Assembly (NCBI GenBank): GCA_047967505.1
Contig: CM106541.1
From: Dipteris shenzhenensis
Taxonomy: Eukaryota; Polypodiophyta; Polypodiopsida; Gleicheniales
DNA length: 64,000 nt
Strand: one strand, 5' to 3'
The notes below the pieces were generated by a model that saw only the letters and a program-made list of their open reading frames with translations, searched no databases and had not been told where the DNA came from. Every line of letters begins with the position of its first letter. The stretch's first letter is position 1. The translations under genes were made by a program, and so were the position numbers. This document shows positions 34,221-47,248 of the stretch, in pieces.

Positions 34221-34302
34221 TGATATGATGATAGGGGGTCTGGGGCTGGGGGCAAAGCATAGGTCATACCGTCAGACCCCCAGACCCCCTATCATCATAT
34301 CA
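34221..34302. repeat. perfect 25-bp inverted repeat in a G/C-rich patch
   Basis: Arms 34221-34245 (starts TGATATGATGATAGGGGG) and 34278-34302 are exact reverse complements with a 32-base spacer. The segment CATAGGTCATACCGTCAGAC is then repeated directly at about 34259 and 34304, and the patch continues to about 34400 with runs of C and G. Confidence 0.9.
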
Positions 34303-34623
34303 CCATAGGTCATACCGTCAGACCCCCAGACCCCCACCGGGGGCCTGCGCCCCCCGGACCCCCTGCTATCGGGGGGGCTATCGCCCCCCCGAACCCCCCC
34401 TTTGTGCAGACGGGTATCTACTCTTGGCTCCTAAGCCGTCTCATAACCATCTGGTCTACTCTAAGACCCCTTCCAGTGTCTAAACTGGGGATCCCTCCCA
34501 ATATCCGATACCCATCCTCATATGGGGGCCTTACAACATTGGGTACACAGAATATTGGTGGGTTACATGAGAGGTGGACATTTGAGCTAACTCTAACAGG
34601 TTTTAAAAAAAAAGAGTAAATAA

Positions 34624-35132
34624 ACTTCTATTAATAAACTCCTTAGTGACATGGACACCAAGGAAAATACAACTCCTAATAATGGGTATAATATAAAAAC
34701 ACGAGTACCCCCTTCGTTGGTTGCTTTATGGGGGATTAGCTCATATAAAGGGCTAAACAAATAGTTTGCTTCAGTGGCTTATAATAATGACATAATATAC
34801 CAGCATATGTGAAATGAAGGAATGGTCTAGCACCCATATACTAATAAATGATTCCCTCTTATGCCTAGTGTGATCCGATACTTCTATTAATAAACTCTTT
34901 AGTGACATGGACACCAAGGAAAATACAACTCCTAATAATGGGTATAATATAAAAACACGAGTATCCCCTTCGTTGGTTGCTTTATGGGGGATTAGCTCAT
35001 ATAAAGGGCTAAACAAATAGTTCGCTTCAGTGGTTTATAATGACATAATATACCAGCATATGTGAAATGAAGGAACGGTCTAGCACCCATATACTAATAA
35101 ATGATTCCCTCTTATGCCTAGTGTGATCCGAT
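34624..35132. repeat. 256-bp tandem duplication
   Basis: Unit 1 is 34624-34879 and unit 2 34880-35132; both begin ACTTCTATTAATAAACTC and end GTGTGATCCGAT. They are almost identical, apart from a 3-bp deletion (ATAATGAC to ATGAC) and a few substitutions. Confidence 0.92.
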
Positions 35133-36129
35133 ACTTGGAGTCTATCCCATCTACTTGTGACATTATTAATGATATCTAGTGCTAGAGAAATGCTAGCAAT
35201 GTCTCTGAGGCTAATGTGGGTCTATTGTTCTATGTCCTACGTGCACCTAGTGTCCAAATGTACTGTTGAGATATCGAGCTCCACTCATGATATGCTAGGG
35301 TGACCGTTGTGCATTTATGTCACTGACCTATTAGCTGTAGATCCGGTTGGTACACTACCCATGAATAATAGCTGGATGACAGCTATCTTTATGTACTCTA
35401 GTTAGTGGCTCAGTTAGTATGCCACCTAGGTTAGCTGAGTTTGGTTTGAGACCCACATATAGGGTTCACCTATTCCTTTTGTACTTAGAGAGAGTTCTAT
35501 TGGCTTTCAAAACTAAGAAGAGGAAAACTGTTTTCAGCCTCCACCTTTGTGTGTATTCCCCCATTGTGTATGTGAGATAGCTGCAAGTGAGACTCCTTAC
35601 TTCTCTCCCACTCTCTTCACATGGTATCAAAGCTTCGTTCGTGGTAAGGAGATCAAGAAAGCAAACCAAGTTTGCAGTGTCTTGGTAAGAGGATCAGTGT
35701 TGCTTTCCTTTTTCGAGTTTGGGAGCAAACCTTTGCAGGTAGCACAGCTGGAAACTGCAAGAGTGCACTGTCTTAGATTGGGACGCCCTTCACGGTTTGG
35801 CAAGAGGGCAATATTTTATTGATTCAAGGCCATTTTGGGGCCCGTTTTGGTGGTGTAAGTTTTCCGCAGGAACTCAAAAAAGTGCCTTGTTTTTGCTGTG
35901 CGACCACTATTCTGCAGGTCGGTAAAAAGTTGCCGCAAAAATTGCATCGTATGCCTGTGCGCATAGATATTGGGAGTGACAAGATCATTCTTATTACCTA
36001 TTGATGCAAAATCATCACTAGGAAGTGACTGTGTGGTCAAATACCACTTTCGTCAGTTTTCCAGATTTGCCCTTGTGAGGTAGAAGTTGTGTTTTTTGCA
36101 GTGACATAATATTTTTGGAGTGTTCTGTA

Positions 36130-37017
36130 ATGGCATCTGATGATCTCTCATAGATAGTCACCAAAAAGCTTGACAAGAACAACTTCCAAGCATGGAAGTT
36201 TAGAATGATGAATTTCTTTAAGGAAAAAGGCTATTGGGAGTTCATTACTGGAGCTGAACAAGAACCAGTTCTTCCTAATGTTCCCAATCAATAGGAGTTG
36301 CATGCATTTAAAGGCTAGCATGAGAGAGCCATAAAAGTTATGTACTGGCTGTCTATTAGTATTTCAGATTCTATATCTTGTGGATATGCAAGATGCAAGC
36401 ATGCCGAAGGAGGCGTGGGATACTTTGACAAAAATATATAGCACAGATATGCAAGCCAGGAAAATGTAGCTCAAGCAGGGGTTGCATAATGTGCAGAGAG
36501 AAAATATGAGCATCAATGACTACCACATGAAGGTGAAGAAGATTGCAGATGCACTTGCTTCTATTGAGTCACCAGTGGAAGATGATGATTTAGATTCTGT
36601 GACCTTGAATGGTCTAGGAAAGGATTATGCACAATTCCGTACATCCATTGCCGTCCGTGGAAATTTTCTTGATTTTGAGGAGTTGATTGCTCTTCTAAAT
36701 TCTGAAGAACAGAGAAATGGTGGTGCATCTTCTTCAGGAGGAACTTCAAAAGAAACTATCTTCTACTCAAATTCTAGAAGAGGCAGAGGCAGAGGTAGAG
36801 CAGGCTAATCTAGAGGCCATGGTAGAAATCAGAATATGCAGCAAATTCAAGAAAACCAGTCCTATGGAGGAGGACATGGTAACTTTAGAGGTAGGGGGAG
36901 CCAAAGAGGTCGTGGTGGATGGCAGAGAGGCCAAAATGCAAACAACAATGTTGAATGCTACTACTGTGGTAAAATGGGTCATATGGTTGAAGACTGCTAC
37001 TAAAAGAAGAATGACAT
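36130..37017 (+). pseudogene. copia gag of element C
   Basis: It starts MASDDLS, then a stop, then KKLDKNNFQAWKFRMMNF. Further stops lie at about 36292, 36317 and 36467, and a frameshift near 36376. The section 36482-36808 is open (YHMKVKKIADALASIESP, GLGKDYAQFRTSI). The Gly/Arg-rich tail leads to an intact CCHC knuckle, CYYCGKMGHMVEDC. Function in particle formation is lost. Confidence 0.87.
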
Positions 37018-40000
37018 CATGACTGGAAAATTGCAACAAGGCAATGATGCATCCTCTAGTAGACAAGGTGATGATAGAAATGAGCATTTATTTATGGTGC
37101 AGCCCATGACCAATTATATGACAAGTGCAGAAGAAAGCAATGATGTGTGGTATGTCGACTCAGGTGCGTCAAACCACATGACAGGGCATGCAGAATGGAT
37201 GCAGGATGTAAGGAAAATGGAAAGACCAGGATTTGTGGAGATTGGTGATGATACTACACATCCTATTGTGCAGATTGGTAAAACTCCTTTGTCTATGCAG
37301 GATGGGAAAAAGAAATACCTGTCTAATGTATTTCATGTCCTGAACATCACCAAGAACCTGGTTTCTATTGGTCAAATGTTGAGCAGGGCTTGCCGGTTAG
37401 ATTTAATCCTCGTGGATGCTTTGTTGAGGATATGAGAAATAAAGGTCGCTTGAGAGAAAAAGGGAAGAAGAAGGGCATGATGCTTACGTTGGATGCGGAC
37501 ATGCCTGAATTGTTGAGTGCAACAATGTTTGCACATGGGACCGGTGTAGTTGCAGATATTTATATCTGGCATAAACGCATTGGCCATGTTAATGTACATC
37601 GACTTAAATTAATGTAGGCCCAAAATATTATTGTAGGATTGCTGTTCAAGGTTGCAGAAATGCATAAGGTATGTGCAGCCTGTCAATTTGGAAAATAGGT
37701 AAGGAAACCATTTCCTAGACATGTTCAAGAGAGTAAGAGGCCATTGAAATTAATCCACTCTCATGTGTGGACTACTAAAGCTACATCTATTGGAGGCTGT
37801 CATTATTTTATCACTTTTATTGATGACTATAGCGGAAAAGTTTGGGTGTATTTTATGAAAAAGAAAAGTGAAGTGTTTGGGCATTTCAAAGCTTTTAAAG
37901 CTATGGTTGAGAAAGAAATAGGCCTGCAAATAAAATGCCTAAGGTCAGATGGAGGGGGAGAGTACCTCTCAAATGAGTTTGCAAGGTTCCTGCAGGAGCA
38001 TGGCATAAAGCAGCAATATTCATGCAGTCATACCCCACAAGACATGGACATGCAGAAAGGAAAAGCAGGCATATTGGAGAGGTATCTCATGCCATGCTCA
38101 ACGAAAAAGACCGGCCAGATTATTATTGGGCTGAAGCAGTTGCTATAGCAGTCTACATAATGAATAGGACTCCCACTGCAGCAATACATGGCATGATGCC
38201 AGAGGAGAGGTATACTGGTAGGAAACCAGATATTTGTCATTTGAAAGTTTTTGGTTGCATTGCCTATGTTCATGTGCCAGATGAGTTGATATTCAAGTTG
38301 GATCCAAAAGCTGAGAAGTGCATCTTTATTGGTTATTCTCTATAGCAGAAAGGGTATAGATGCTATAACCCTTCTACTCGTAAGTTTACAGTAAGCAAAG
38401 ATGTTGTTTTCGATGAGATGAGCAGTTGGTATAAACCAATAAATGTGATTGATGATGTAGATGCACAAAATGGTAATGCTGCACAGAATTCACAGCATCA
38501 ATAATCACAAAATAATAGTGGACCTGTAGTGTCCTCTAGCAGTGGTTCACATTCTTGACCATGGACAGGAAAATTGAGAGCAGGAGGATCTCCTCAAAGC
38601 AATGCATATAGGGGTATGCAAGTATCACAAAAAGGAAAAGAGAAGGTAGATCAGCCCATGTTTGATGTGAATGCAGGTCACTCTTATGTGGATGGTGAAT
38701 CCAGTGGCTCAGAACAGGGCCTTGATGATGAGTTGGGTATTGCTTCTGTTGTTACACCTGGAGTAAGGAAGACAAGGGATGTTTTGAGAGCACCTAGTAG
38801 TGAGCCGATTTTGTGCAGGTCTACCAGAGCTAGGTATCCTATGGATAGGTTGAAATATGATGGATTTATAGCCATTGACTATGCCTATATGGTCAAAGTG
38901 ATACATGAACTAGACCCCACTTCTTTTGAGCAAACCATGGGAAAAGAAAAATGGGAGAAAGCCATGGATGCCTTGGAAGCAAATGCTATATGGGAATTGG
39001 TGCCTTTGCCTACAGACAAGAATGCAATTGGTTGCAAGTGGGTTTATAAGGTGAAGCACAATGCAAATGGTTCTGTGAACACATACAAGGCAAGATTAGT
39101 TGTCAAGGGGTATGCACCGACATATGGCATTCATTATGAAGAAACATTCAATCCGGTTGCAAGGATGGCAACCGTAAGAGCAGTCATTGCTATGTCTGTA
39201 TCAAAGGGATGGTCTTTATATCAGATGGATGTAAAGAATGCTTTCTTGCATGGAAATTTGCAAGAAGAGGTCTATATGGAGCAGCCACTAGGTTATATTC
39301 ATGATGTTCATCCTGAGTTTGTTTGTAGGTTGAAGAAAGCCTTGTATGGCTTGAAGCAAGCACCCAGAGCACATTTTGATAAGATAGGACAATATCTTGT
39401 CACTATTGGCTTTCATATTTCCAAGGCAAATTTCTCACTTTATGTGAGAAAAACAGAGAAAGGCACTATATTGCTTGTCATTTATGTTGATGATTTGATC
39501 ATCATAGGTGATAGTGATGAAGATATCCTTCATGTGAAAATGCTATTGAAGCAGAATTTTGAGATGAAGGATTTGGGAGAGCTGCGTTACTTCTTGGGTG
39601 AGGTGATTAGATCCACAAGTGGGATATGGCTCTTGCAGAGGCAATAGGGATTGACATGCTATCCAAATATGGGATGAGAGGCTGTAAGCCTATTTCAGTT
39701 CCTTTGGAGCAGAATGTGATGTTGAGCGCAGATGTAAGTGAGCTTTTGGAAGACCCTACTATGGACAGACGCATAGTAGGAAGTTTGATTTATATGACTA
39801 TTACCAGGCCAGATTTGAGCTATGCTGTTGGGTTGGTAAGTCAGTTTATGCAAGCTCCAAGGAAACCGCAATTGGATGTGGCTAGATGCATACTGATGTA
39901 TGTGAAGTCCACATTGCAGTATGGACTATTTTACGAGACTGGGGTTCATCAGACACACTTGCATGGATACACTGATGCTGATTGGGTTGGTAGTATTTCT

Positions 40001-40095
40001 GATAGAGGATCTACAAGTGGATATATGTTCTCTTTTGGGACTGCAGTAGTCATGCGCAAGTTCAGAGACCTGCTTGGTGTGCAGGGATTGGGATT
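37018..40095 (+). pseudogene. copia pol of element C
   Basis: The protease has the expected VWYVDSGASNHMTGH. A frameshift at about 37378 precedes the pre-integrase region (IWHKRIGHVNVHRL). In integrase the first catalytic Asp is replaced (IHSHVWT instead of IHSDVWT) and the NGLAERKN block is destroyed by a small change at about 38040. Reverse transcriptase and linker form one 357-codon open frame (38574-39647) with intact YVDDLIII. It lacks the ATGGATGAAGAAATGGATG-type duplication seen in A and B (shorter [10 protein letters not shown]). RNase H follows in another frame to about 40050, then a deletion removes its SSTEAEYR and YCDN motifs. Confidence 0.88.
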
Positions 40096-40249
40096 GAGCT
40101 CGAGTATTGAGATATCGAGCTCCACTCGTGATATGCCAAGGTGACTATTGTGCATTTATGTCATCGACTTGTTAGCTGTAGATGCGGTTGGTACACCGCC
40201 CATGAATAATAGCTGGATGACAGCTATGTTTATGTACTCTAGTTAGTGC

Positions 40250-41580
40250 AGGACTGACAAGAACTGCTGAGCCGACGTGATGTCTAGGCCTACCTGGAAT
40301 CCTAGGTAACGTGTCGTCTGTCCTCTAGGATCCAGCGAAACCCCAGGAAAATACCCCATTGTGAGCTGGATCCCGTATCTGTAATAAAACCAACTGAGTT
40401 ATGCCAGTTGATTTTCGCCCCAGCCGCAAGGCAAAAAATCTCTAGGGACAGTCTCACTCGCTCCAGTGACTCGACATCATCCTCCACATATAAGGCTGTG
40501 TCGTCTGCATACTCGGAGTCCAGAAGTTCTGCATCATCTCGAATAGGGAGATGCATCCCACGAAGACCAGTGGTACAGGCTCAAAGGAAGTGGGTCATGG
40601 CCTTAGCAAAAAATAGGAAGAGGTAGGGTGCTAGCAGACAGCCCTGACGCACCGAGTGCTCGAGTGTGAATCTCTCCCCCATCCTCTTGCTGATGATAAC
40701 TTGGACCTGTAAAGGCTAGCAATACCTCTGATCCACTCGTCTGAGAAACCGAACCGAGAGAGTGTACCTTCCAAGAAGGACCAGTCTACCCTGTTGTACA
40801 CCTTCTCAATGTCGAGAAGGAGTATGGCAAGGTGCTCTGGCCACTGTGCTGGGCCCATTCCATCGCCTCTGAGAAAGTGAAGATGTTGTTCAAAATGCTG
40901 CGATCTTGGACAAAACCAGTTTGGGTGTCATGAATCAAGTCATATAGCAGGGGGCGGATGTGGCTACTGATCATCTTGGCGAGGATTTTGTAGTCGGTCG
41001 GGAGGAGGGTGATAGGGCACCACTGTCTGATCTCCTGACGGTTCCCCCCTTTGGGGATGAGGCAAATCAAACCTGTCGCAAGGCTCTCTGGCATCTGCTC
41101 ACTGGAGAAGATATGCTGGAAGGCTGCGAGCAAGGGTCGGTGGATCTGCTCCCAAAAGGTGGTGAAGAAAGCTCTGGAGAGGCCATCCTCACCTGGGCAT
41201 TTCTGCCCATCAATAGTGCTCACCGCATCCTGCATCTCCGCCACGGTGAAAGGGGCGAGAAGGGCGTCACTCATGCTAGGTTGCATGAGCCACGGTGTAG
41301 ATCTCCACACCTCCTCCTTGCATAGGCGGCCACGAGGGTTTGGGGGCTCCTGCTGGAACAAGGATCTGTAGAAATCTGTCACCAAGTCTCGGACCTCGCC
41401 CTGCTGATCCTCTAGGGTCTCAAGGTTGTTGAAGTCCCCTCCTACAATCCAAGAGTCCATCTCTGGCAACAAGTCTGTCAAGGACCTCCAAAAAGCGGCT
41501 CTCCGGTCGGCGGGGCATAGATATTGAGGATGCTGACACGGGATCCCTCAATATGCAAGCCCACCCAAAGTGCACGTCCT
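40250..41580 (-). pseudogene. LINE ORF2 fragment: endonuclease end plus reverse transcriptase
   Basis: Read from 41580 down: VSILNIYAP and VGGDFNNLETLEDQQGE are the end of the apurinic endonuclease. A jump then leads to the pre-RT region (ISTIDGQ-type PGEDGLSRAFFTTFW), GLICLIPKGGN, CPITLLPTDYKILAKMISSH and QTGFVQDRSILNNI. At 40858-40631 is LLDIEKVYNRVDWSFLEGTL, and at 40510-40480 the catalytic YADDTALYVE. The fragment is broken by frameshifts and a deletion between endonuclease and RT. It ends at the truncated copia LTR at 40246. It is an L1-like plant LINE, inactive. Confidence 0.82.
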
Positions 41581-41584
41581 GGGA

Positions 41585-41680
41585 TCAGACAAGATTGTAG
41601 ATAGGAATTGTCCTGCTACCTTGAGGCGAGGGTTAATGATGGGTGTGGAGTAATATGCTATCCCTAAGGTCCACATACCT
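41585..41680 (-). pseudogene. fragment related to ORF3 of the 11.6-kb gypsy element
   Basis: The minus strand encodes NPRLK-AGQFLSTIL with a preceding GIAYYSTPII. The same block reads GILLRTILDPRLKEAAQFLSTIL-like in the long envelope-position frame at about 56130-56240. DNA similarity is also visible (TACCTTGAGGCGAGGGT versus TTCCTTGAGGCGAGGGT). It lies between the gypsy pol fragment and the LINE. Confidence 0.6.
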
Positions 41681-41689
41681 TAGGGTGGG

Positions 41690-44100
41690 CACCTTCCCTT
41701 ATAGGTATCGTGTGTACTGCCATGTCTAGTGAAATTCCTTTCATCTCTTTGTATGACCATGCTAGGCAGTCACGGTATTCCATTAGGAGTGCTTTGAGTT
41801 TGGTTTCATCTTCTTGTCGAAGCTATTTCCCAATGAAAACCAGTTTTTCTTCCTCCCCTTCAAGGGTGAGGTTTATTGTGTGTCTTTGCTGGTCCCTCAT
41901 AGATTGGAGTTCTCCAATGCTATCAATTTCTTGAACTTCAAATTCTCTTAGTGGTCTTGGCATTGCGATGGGGACACTACCACTTGCATAATTCTTGAAG
42001 TATTCCGACACTTCTTGAAGATTAGCCTTTGATGGTGTTGAGCTAGCCTGACATGTGCTATGGGTATTGGGTGGCATAGTATCATTAACCAATTTGTTAG
42101 TCTCTTGGTGACTTTCTTTTTTTCAAGTCTCTTGATTGAGCTTCATCCTCACATGTGACTTATACTTTTGAAACTTCTTACGTTGGGAACTGTGGGGTAA
42201 CTTTTCCACTGGTAAGGTGTTCCCAAGTAAGGGTTCATTTGTTATGCATATACCTTCCAGTCCCTCAAGGGACCATTTAAGAGGAGGTGGCTTAGAATTT
42301 GAGGGAGCTACCTTTGTAAGATACAATTTGATGATCCTTGTTTGGACTTTTTTGAATTCATTGAAATGTCCGGACTTGGCTTTTCGGTCCTCGTTCAACT
42401 TTCTTGCCAAATCTTCTGCTATTATTCAACTTTTGAGGTTCAACTTTTGGAAGCTCGACTGCCCATTAGGGCATGCAGAATGGATAAGTCATTGTCAAAG
42501 ACTTGATCTTCAATTTTAGCATTCTCAACCTCAGTTTCAAGGTTCCAAGGAAATTCCGAGTTATCATTGGTATGGGTACCTTCTTCAGGTTCATTATCCC
42601 ACTCGAGCTCAGCCATAAAGAATGGCATCTCTAGATTGATTGGTTCTTCATGTGTGAGTTGAGGATCTATCTGTATCACCTTAGCATCTATCTGCAAGAA
42701 GATGGGGTCTAATGAATGGTAGTTGTCGATGGTTGCCAATGTTTGTATTTAGTTATTGACATTGCTTTGTGATTCGCCCACTATGGCATGCTACTATAGG
42801 GGAGCTGATTTGCTTGAGATTGTCATTGAAGATGTGTCATCTAGCACTTTAGGAATAATTGTTTTTATAGCTCCTACCCCACATTCACCGTGATTGCAGT
42901 GTCACGATTTTGGATGGTTAGTCTATCAATTCATCAATCATGGAGGACTGATGCTTCCCGCAACCAAGGATGTCCTAGTCCCAGTTGAAATTAGCCTTTT
43001 GCATTGGTGGGAGACCCCATTCATCATAGAGCTCCTTTGATAGGACATTTACATGTGCTCCACCATCCACTATGGCTTGGACTTCATTATATGCCTTATG
43101 GATTAAAGGCACTATGATGTTGTGTATATCATCTCTCTCACCCATCTGCACAAGGATATCTTCGATGTCTTCCATATGTGGAGTGGGATTTGTGAGTTCA
43201 ATCCAGCCTTTGAAACTCTCCCGAAGATTGGGACAATTCTGTAGGAGGATTCCGATGGGAATCGACACAGGGCAACACATGATTCTAGAGAGTGTGTCTC
43301 CTTCAAGTTGACGAGGTGGTGCATTATGTTGCGGAGTCTGTTATTGGAACAGAGACTTGAGTACACTATCAATACTCTATGGGGCCAAGTCATGGATTGG
43401 ATCAGAGAGCTTGCTTCTCATCCTAAAATTGAGCTTGTTCCTTTTGTACCCATTGTTGAAGTGCCTGAAAATGAGCCTTCTCCACTTCTCCATTTGGGTA
43501 TGGAGCTTCTTTTATTTGAGGCTTGGGAGTTGATGTGGATGAGCTCGGCTACTCATTGCTTGGCAGAGGTAGAGGCACTTGTGCTTTCTTTTTAAGAAGT
43601 CGTCGTAGTTGGATTGGAATGTTAGGTCCTTGGTGGCCTCTTTGTGCTGGCATGTAATTACATTCACAAGTTGTCATATTATGCTTGTTGGCCCTAGACT
43701 TTGATGGTCCACCCTAATAATGCCGATTGGGATGTCAGGCTTAACCTTTGTTTGTTGTGGGACCTTATTTTTCATTAGACAATCCATATAGGCATGGCCT
43801 ATGCCACAATCTCTGTAGAGTGGTTGGAAAGTAGCAGGGCTACCATGATGAGGACACTCTGCAATCCAATGATTTTCTCCACAACTGTCGCACTTGATTG
43901 GTGCTCGATATGTGTTGGGTCATACTTGATTTGCATAGACTAGTATTAAAAATTTATGTGCCTTCTATAGAATACACTGGGTACTCAGCTTGATACTTGA
44001 ATGGTGAGTCTACTCGGCTTGCAGTTGTTGGAGGCAGTCGATAGAGCGAGCGAGGAAAAGCGAGTGGGCCCAAAAAAGCGAGCGAGCTTTTCCACAATTT
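41690..44100 (-). pseudogene. Ty3/gypsy gag end, protease and pol start, degenerate
   Basis: Read from 44100 down: a zinc-knuckle-like CDSCGENHWIAEC at about 43890, then a protease segment with AIVDGGAHVNVLSKELYDEW (43070-43000; the usual Ser/Thr of the D-S-G site is Gly), then acidic and Lys-rich linker frames (42739-42440, 42410-42123, 42092-41823), ending in DCLAWSYKEMKGIS and VHTIPI at about 41790-41700. This last block precedes the reverse transcriptase in this lineage; the catalytic domain itself is missing. No LTR is visible. It belongs to the same family as the scrap at 6893. Confidence 0.7.
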
Positions 44101-47100
44101 CCTTATCGAGGTACTCAACATAGCTTTGTGGAAACCACTATTTGGGAAGATTCTCGAAAATAAAACTTATGTTACTATGTGTAACTATACCAATATTGCG
44201 AATTATAGTCTACCTTAACTTCCAATTGGAGCCATACTCACATTATGCAACAATAGTATGTGGGTTTGAAAGAAACCGAATTTCCACTCCAAAGCGGATT
44301 CCATTACTGATACAACAATTCTTTTGCATTTGAAATGGGTCTTATTATCAAACTCCTTCAATAATCCAAACAAATGCATTGCTTGATATGTTGAACTTAG
44401 TAACGTAAACATCACTTCACCCATATGCTGGGAAAAAAAACTATCTGTCGACTTCATAGCATGGGATTGCATCAACACTTATGACATTCAAAATGGTTCT
44501 TCTTATTAAAAGTTTTATCAACCATGAAAGAAAATGTTTAAAAATAGTTCACCCGTATGTTGAAAAATCCAAGTGTCATTTATGACATTCAAAATTGTTC
44601 TTGCAACCATCCTGTAGTTCCTAGAGATTTTGCCCATACTTCCAACCCCTTCCCTTCAACCACTAAGAGGTATCTAATAGTTTTATAGAACACTTGAGAT
44701 ATCATCACCTCCTAATACAAAACCATTATTACTGTTTGTTGAACACTTGAGATATCATCACCTCTTAATACAAGACCATTCTTACTATTTGTAGAACACT
44801 TGAGATATCATCACTCCTTCCTTTCAGCCACCAAGAGGTACCTAATACTTTTGTAGAACACTTGAACCATTCTTACTATTTGTAGAACACTTGAGATATC
44901 ATCACCTTTTAATACAAAACCATTCTTACCGTTTGTATAACACTTGAGATATCATCACCTCTTAATATAAGACCATTCTTAGTATTTGTAGATCACTTTA
45001 GATATCATCGCCTCTTAATACAAGACCATTCTTACTATTTGAGAGATTAATGGATTAAAGGTTTGAAGCTCATAGGAGACGAAGGAAGAGAAAGTCAGTT
45101 TCAACATGAGGACAATAAAACTAATTGGAATATTTTGACTTATGTATTATACCTTTTTGAAGACTATGAATTTAAGTCAGTTTCAACATTAGGATGATAA
45201 AAGTAATTAGAATATTTTGACTTATGTATTATATATTTTTGAAGACTATGAATTTTAATGAGGAGAGGCATGCACACTACTTAGTAAATACACTAGTACT
45301 ACTACTAGCCTACGACTATTAAGCCTAGTAGCACCAGTGTGATTTTGAGCCTTGTATCAGCCTTTTGATAATTTTCTTTCATCGTTAGTGCAATAGAAAT
45401 TATTCCTTCTATCAAAAGAATCTTGCCAAATTTATTCAAAGTGATGATTTTGTAGTCTACAGCCACTATCCTCTGACTCTCAAAAATATATAAAATGTGA
45501 GCACCCATTTATCTTGTTTGATCAACCCTAGACTATGCTACAATAGGACATTACTAGAACAAAAAAAATATGAATTGATATGGCGATGTTCGGTGTAAAA
45601 TAACCAAATTAAGGATTTAATAAGAAAGAAAACAATCAGAATCAATAGGCTGTTCAATGGCTCAAATTTGCACAGAAATTATAATGTGCCTCCCAACTCT
45701 TATGCATTCCAGCTCCTCATTTTGACAAGAATGCAAACAATAATGAAATCACATTATCTTTAGTTTGAAAGTAAGCAAAGCACCAAAAATAAATGCAAAC
45801 GTATTGGATGAGGAATAAATAGGTATAGATATAGATAGACCTATATATATATGCATTCATAGATATAATGATGATTAAAGTTGGACAGTCATAATAATAT
45901 TATGTGTACTATTATTGGGATTAGGACTACTATTGGTAATATTGTATGTAGTAGTAGGAGAACTACCATTAAGGAACACTCAAATAAAATTACTAATGGT
46001 GGTGATAAAACTACCACTAGTAGTTTGGTAATTACCCCTAACATCTACAACAAATATTTGATGGGTAGCTAGTATTAGGTCAAAAGGCCCCAATTGTGCT
46101 ATAATAATGGACCAAAAAAGGGAGTGCTATAGCATCACCTAAGGGTCACTTTTTATCCATGAAAGAAACAAGTCGGTGCAACCTAGGTCATATAGATCTA
46201 GGTCATGTGGAGTGGTTCGCATCTCTTTCCTTGACAAAAAAGTTACACTATCTTTGATAGTAACTACAAAGATTGCTGCCATAGTGCCATAGAGTAGCCC
46301 CTAGGTTGCACCATCATCCTTTTTTGCTTTTGAGCCATTAAGTTTGATCCACTGATTTTATGTAGAATTATTCTACTATATGTTCATATGTCCTTAATAG
46401 GATCTTGATATAATCCCTTCCATTGTAACTACTTTTACTTTAAGTTGCACATATCCTTAACAAACCACTAGGCTTCAACACAAATTCATTCTTATGTTTC
46501 AAGCCTCAAACTCAAACACCCTTGTAAAAGGGATAATGTATTAAAGCTACATTTAATCCATCAAATCTTTTGAATAACAGGTCTATTGAAAATTCACGTA
46601 TCATCAATAGGATTTCATCCATTATATGTTCATTTGTCTTTAATAGTATGTCTAAAAATTCATGTATCTTCAATATTATTTCTCTCATGTGTTCCAATAT
46701 CTTTAAAAGGATACCTTTATTTATGTCCAAACTTGAGCATTGATTTGTATTTATCAAACACAATTTCACTCCACCTATTCTTTAGAATGAAAATTTTTCA
46801 CCAAAAGTGGGCCAAATGTAAGGTCTTTCCACATATTCTTAAGAATGAAAATTTTGGCCTTACGTTGGCAAGTCTATGGAATGAGGGTAAGGCCAAAGTC
46901 TCTAGTACGGTGCATTAGGTCTTGATTAATTCTTCTTTAGGCTTGAATATTTAATGCATTAACTTCACAACTATTATTTATGCTTGAACTTGTAATGTAT
47001 TAATTTCATGACTTAGGATTTTATAAAGTTATATCTAACATGTCCCAAATTTAATGGAAATTACATAACACAACAAAGTATCATCATATCCCTTCTCAAA

Positions 47101-47248
47101 ATGAATGCTACCTAGCAACTCTCCTAGCATTTTCACTGCCTTGCATTTGAGTTAGCTATGATGAAGAATGTTGCCTACCTTTGGAACCTCTTAGAGTTAC
47201 CGTTAGCATGATCTAATTTCATGTACCCCAAAACTTGAGACTTGGAGA
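44101..47248. other. AT-rich interval without recognisable genes
   Basis: Apart from the minisatellite at 44689-45042 and two similar ~75-base stretches at about 45110-45180 and 45178-45250 (both AATATTTTGACTTATGTATT), I see no coding or mobile sequence. Confidence 0.6.
44689..45042. repeat. ~52-bp minisatellite
   Basis: The unit GAACACTTGAGATATCATCA... ends in ACCATTCTTACTATTTGTA and recurs about six to seven times. One interruption (44810-44870) repeats a longer upstream segment CCACTAAGAGGTATCTAATA. Confidence 0.85.

Larger units (their letters stand above)
35274..40246 (+). mobile_element. copia element C, nearly full length, 3' LTR truncated
   Basis: 5' LTR 35274-35621, primer site TGGTATCAAAGC at 35622-35633, leader, gag, protease, integrase, reverse transcriptase, shortened RNase H and the first ~142 bp of the 3' LTR (40105-40246). 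The last bases of the polypurine tract and the TGT of the 3' LTR are missing. The element ends where a minus-strand LINE begins. It is the best template for the family in this window. Confidence 0.92.

Noticed and set aside
44689-45042. CRISPR-like array of regular repeats
   Set aside because: Eukaryotic context, contiguous units without unique spacers.
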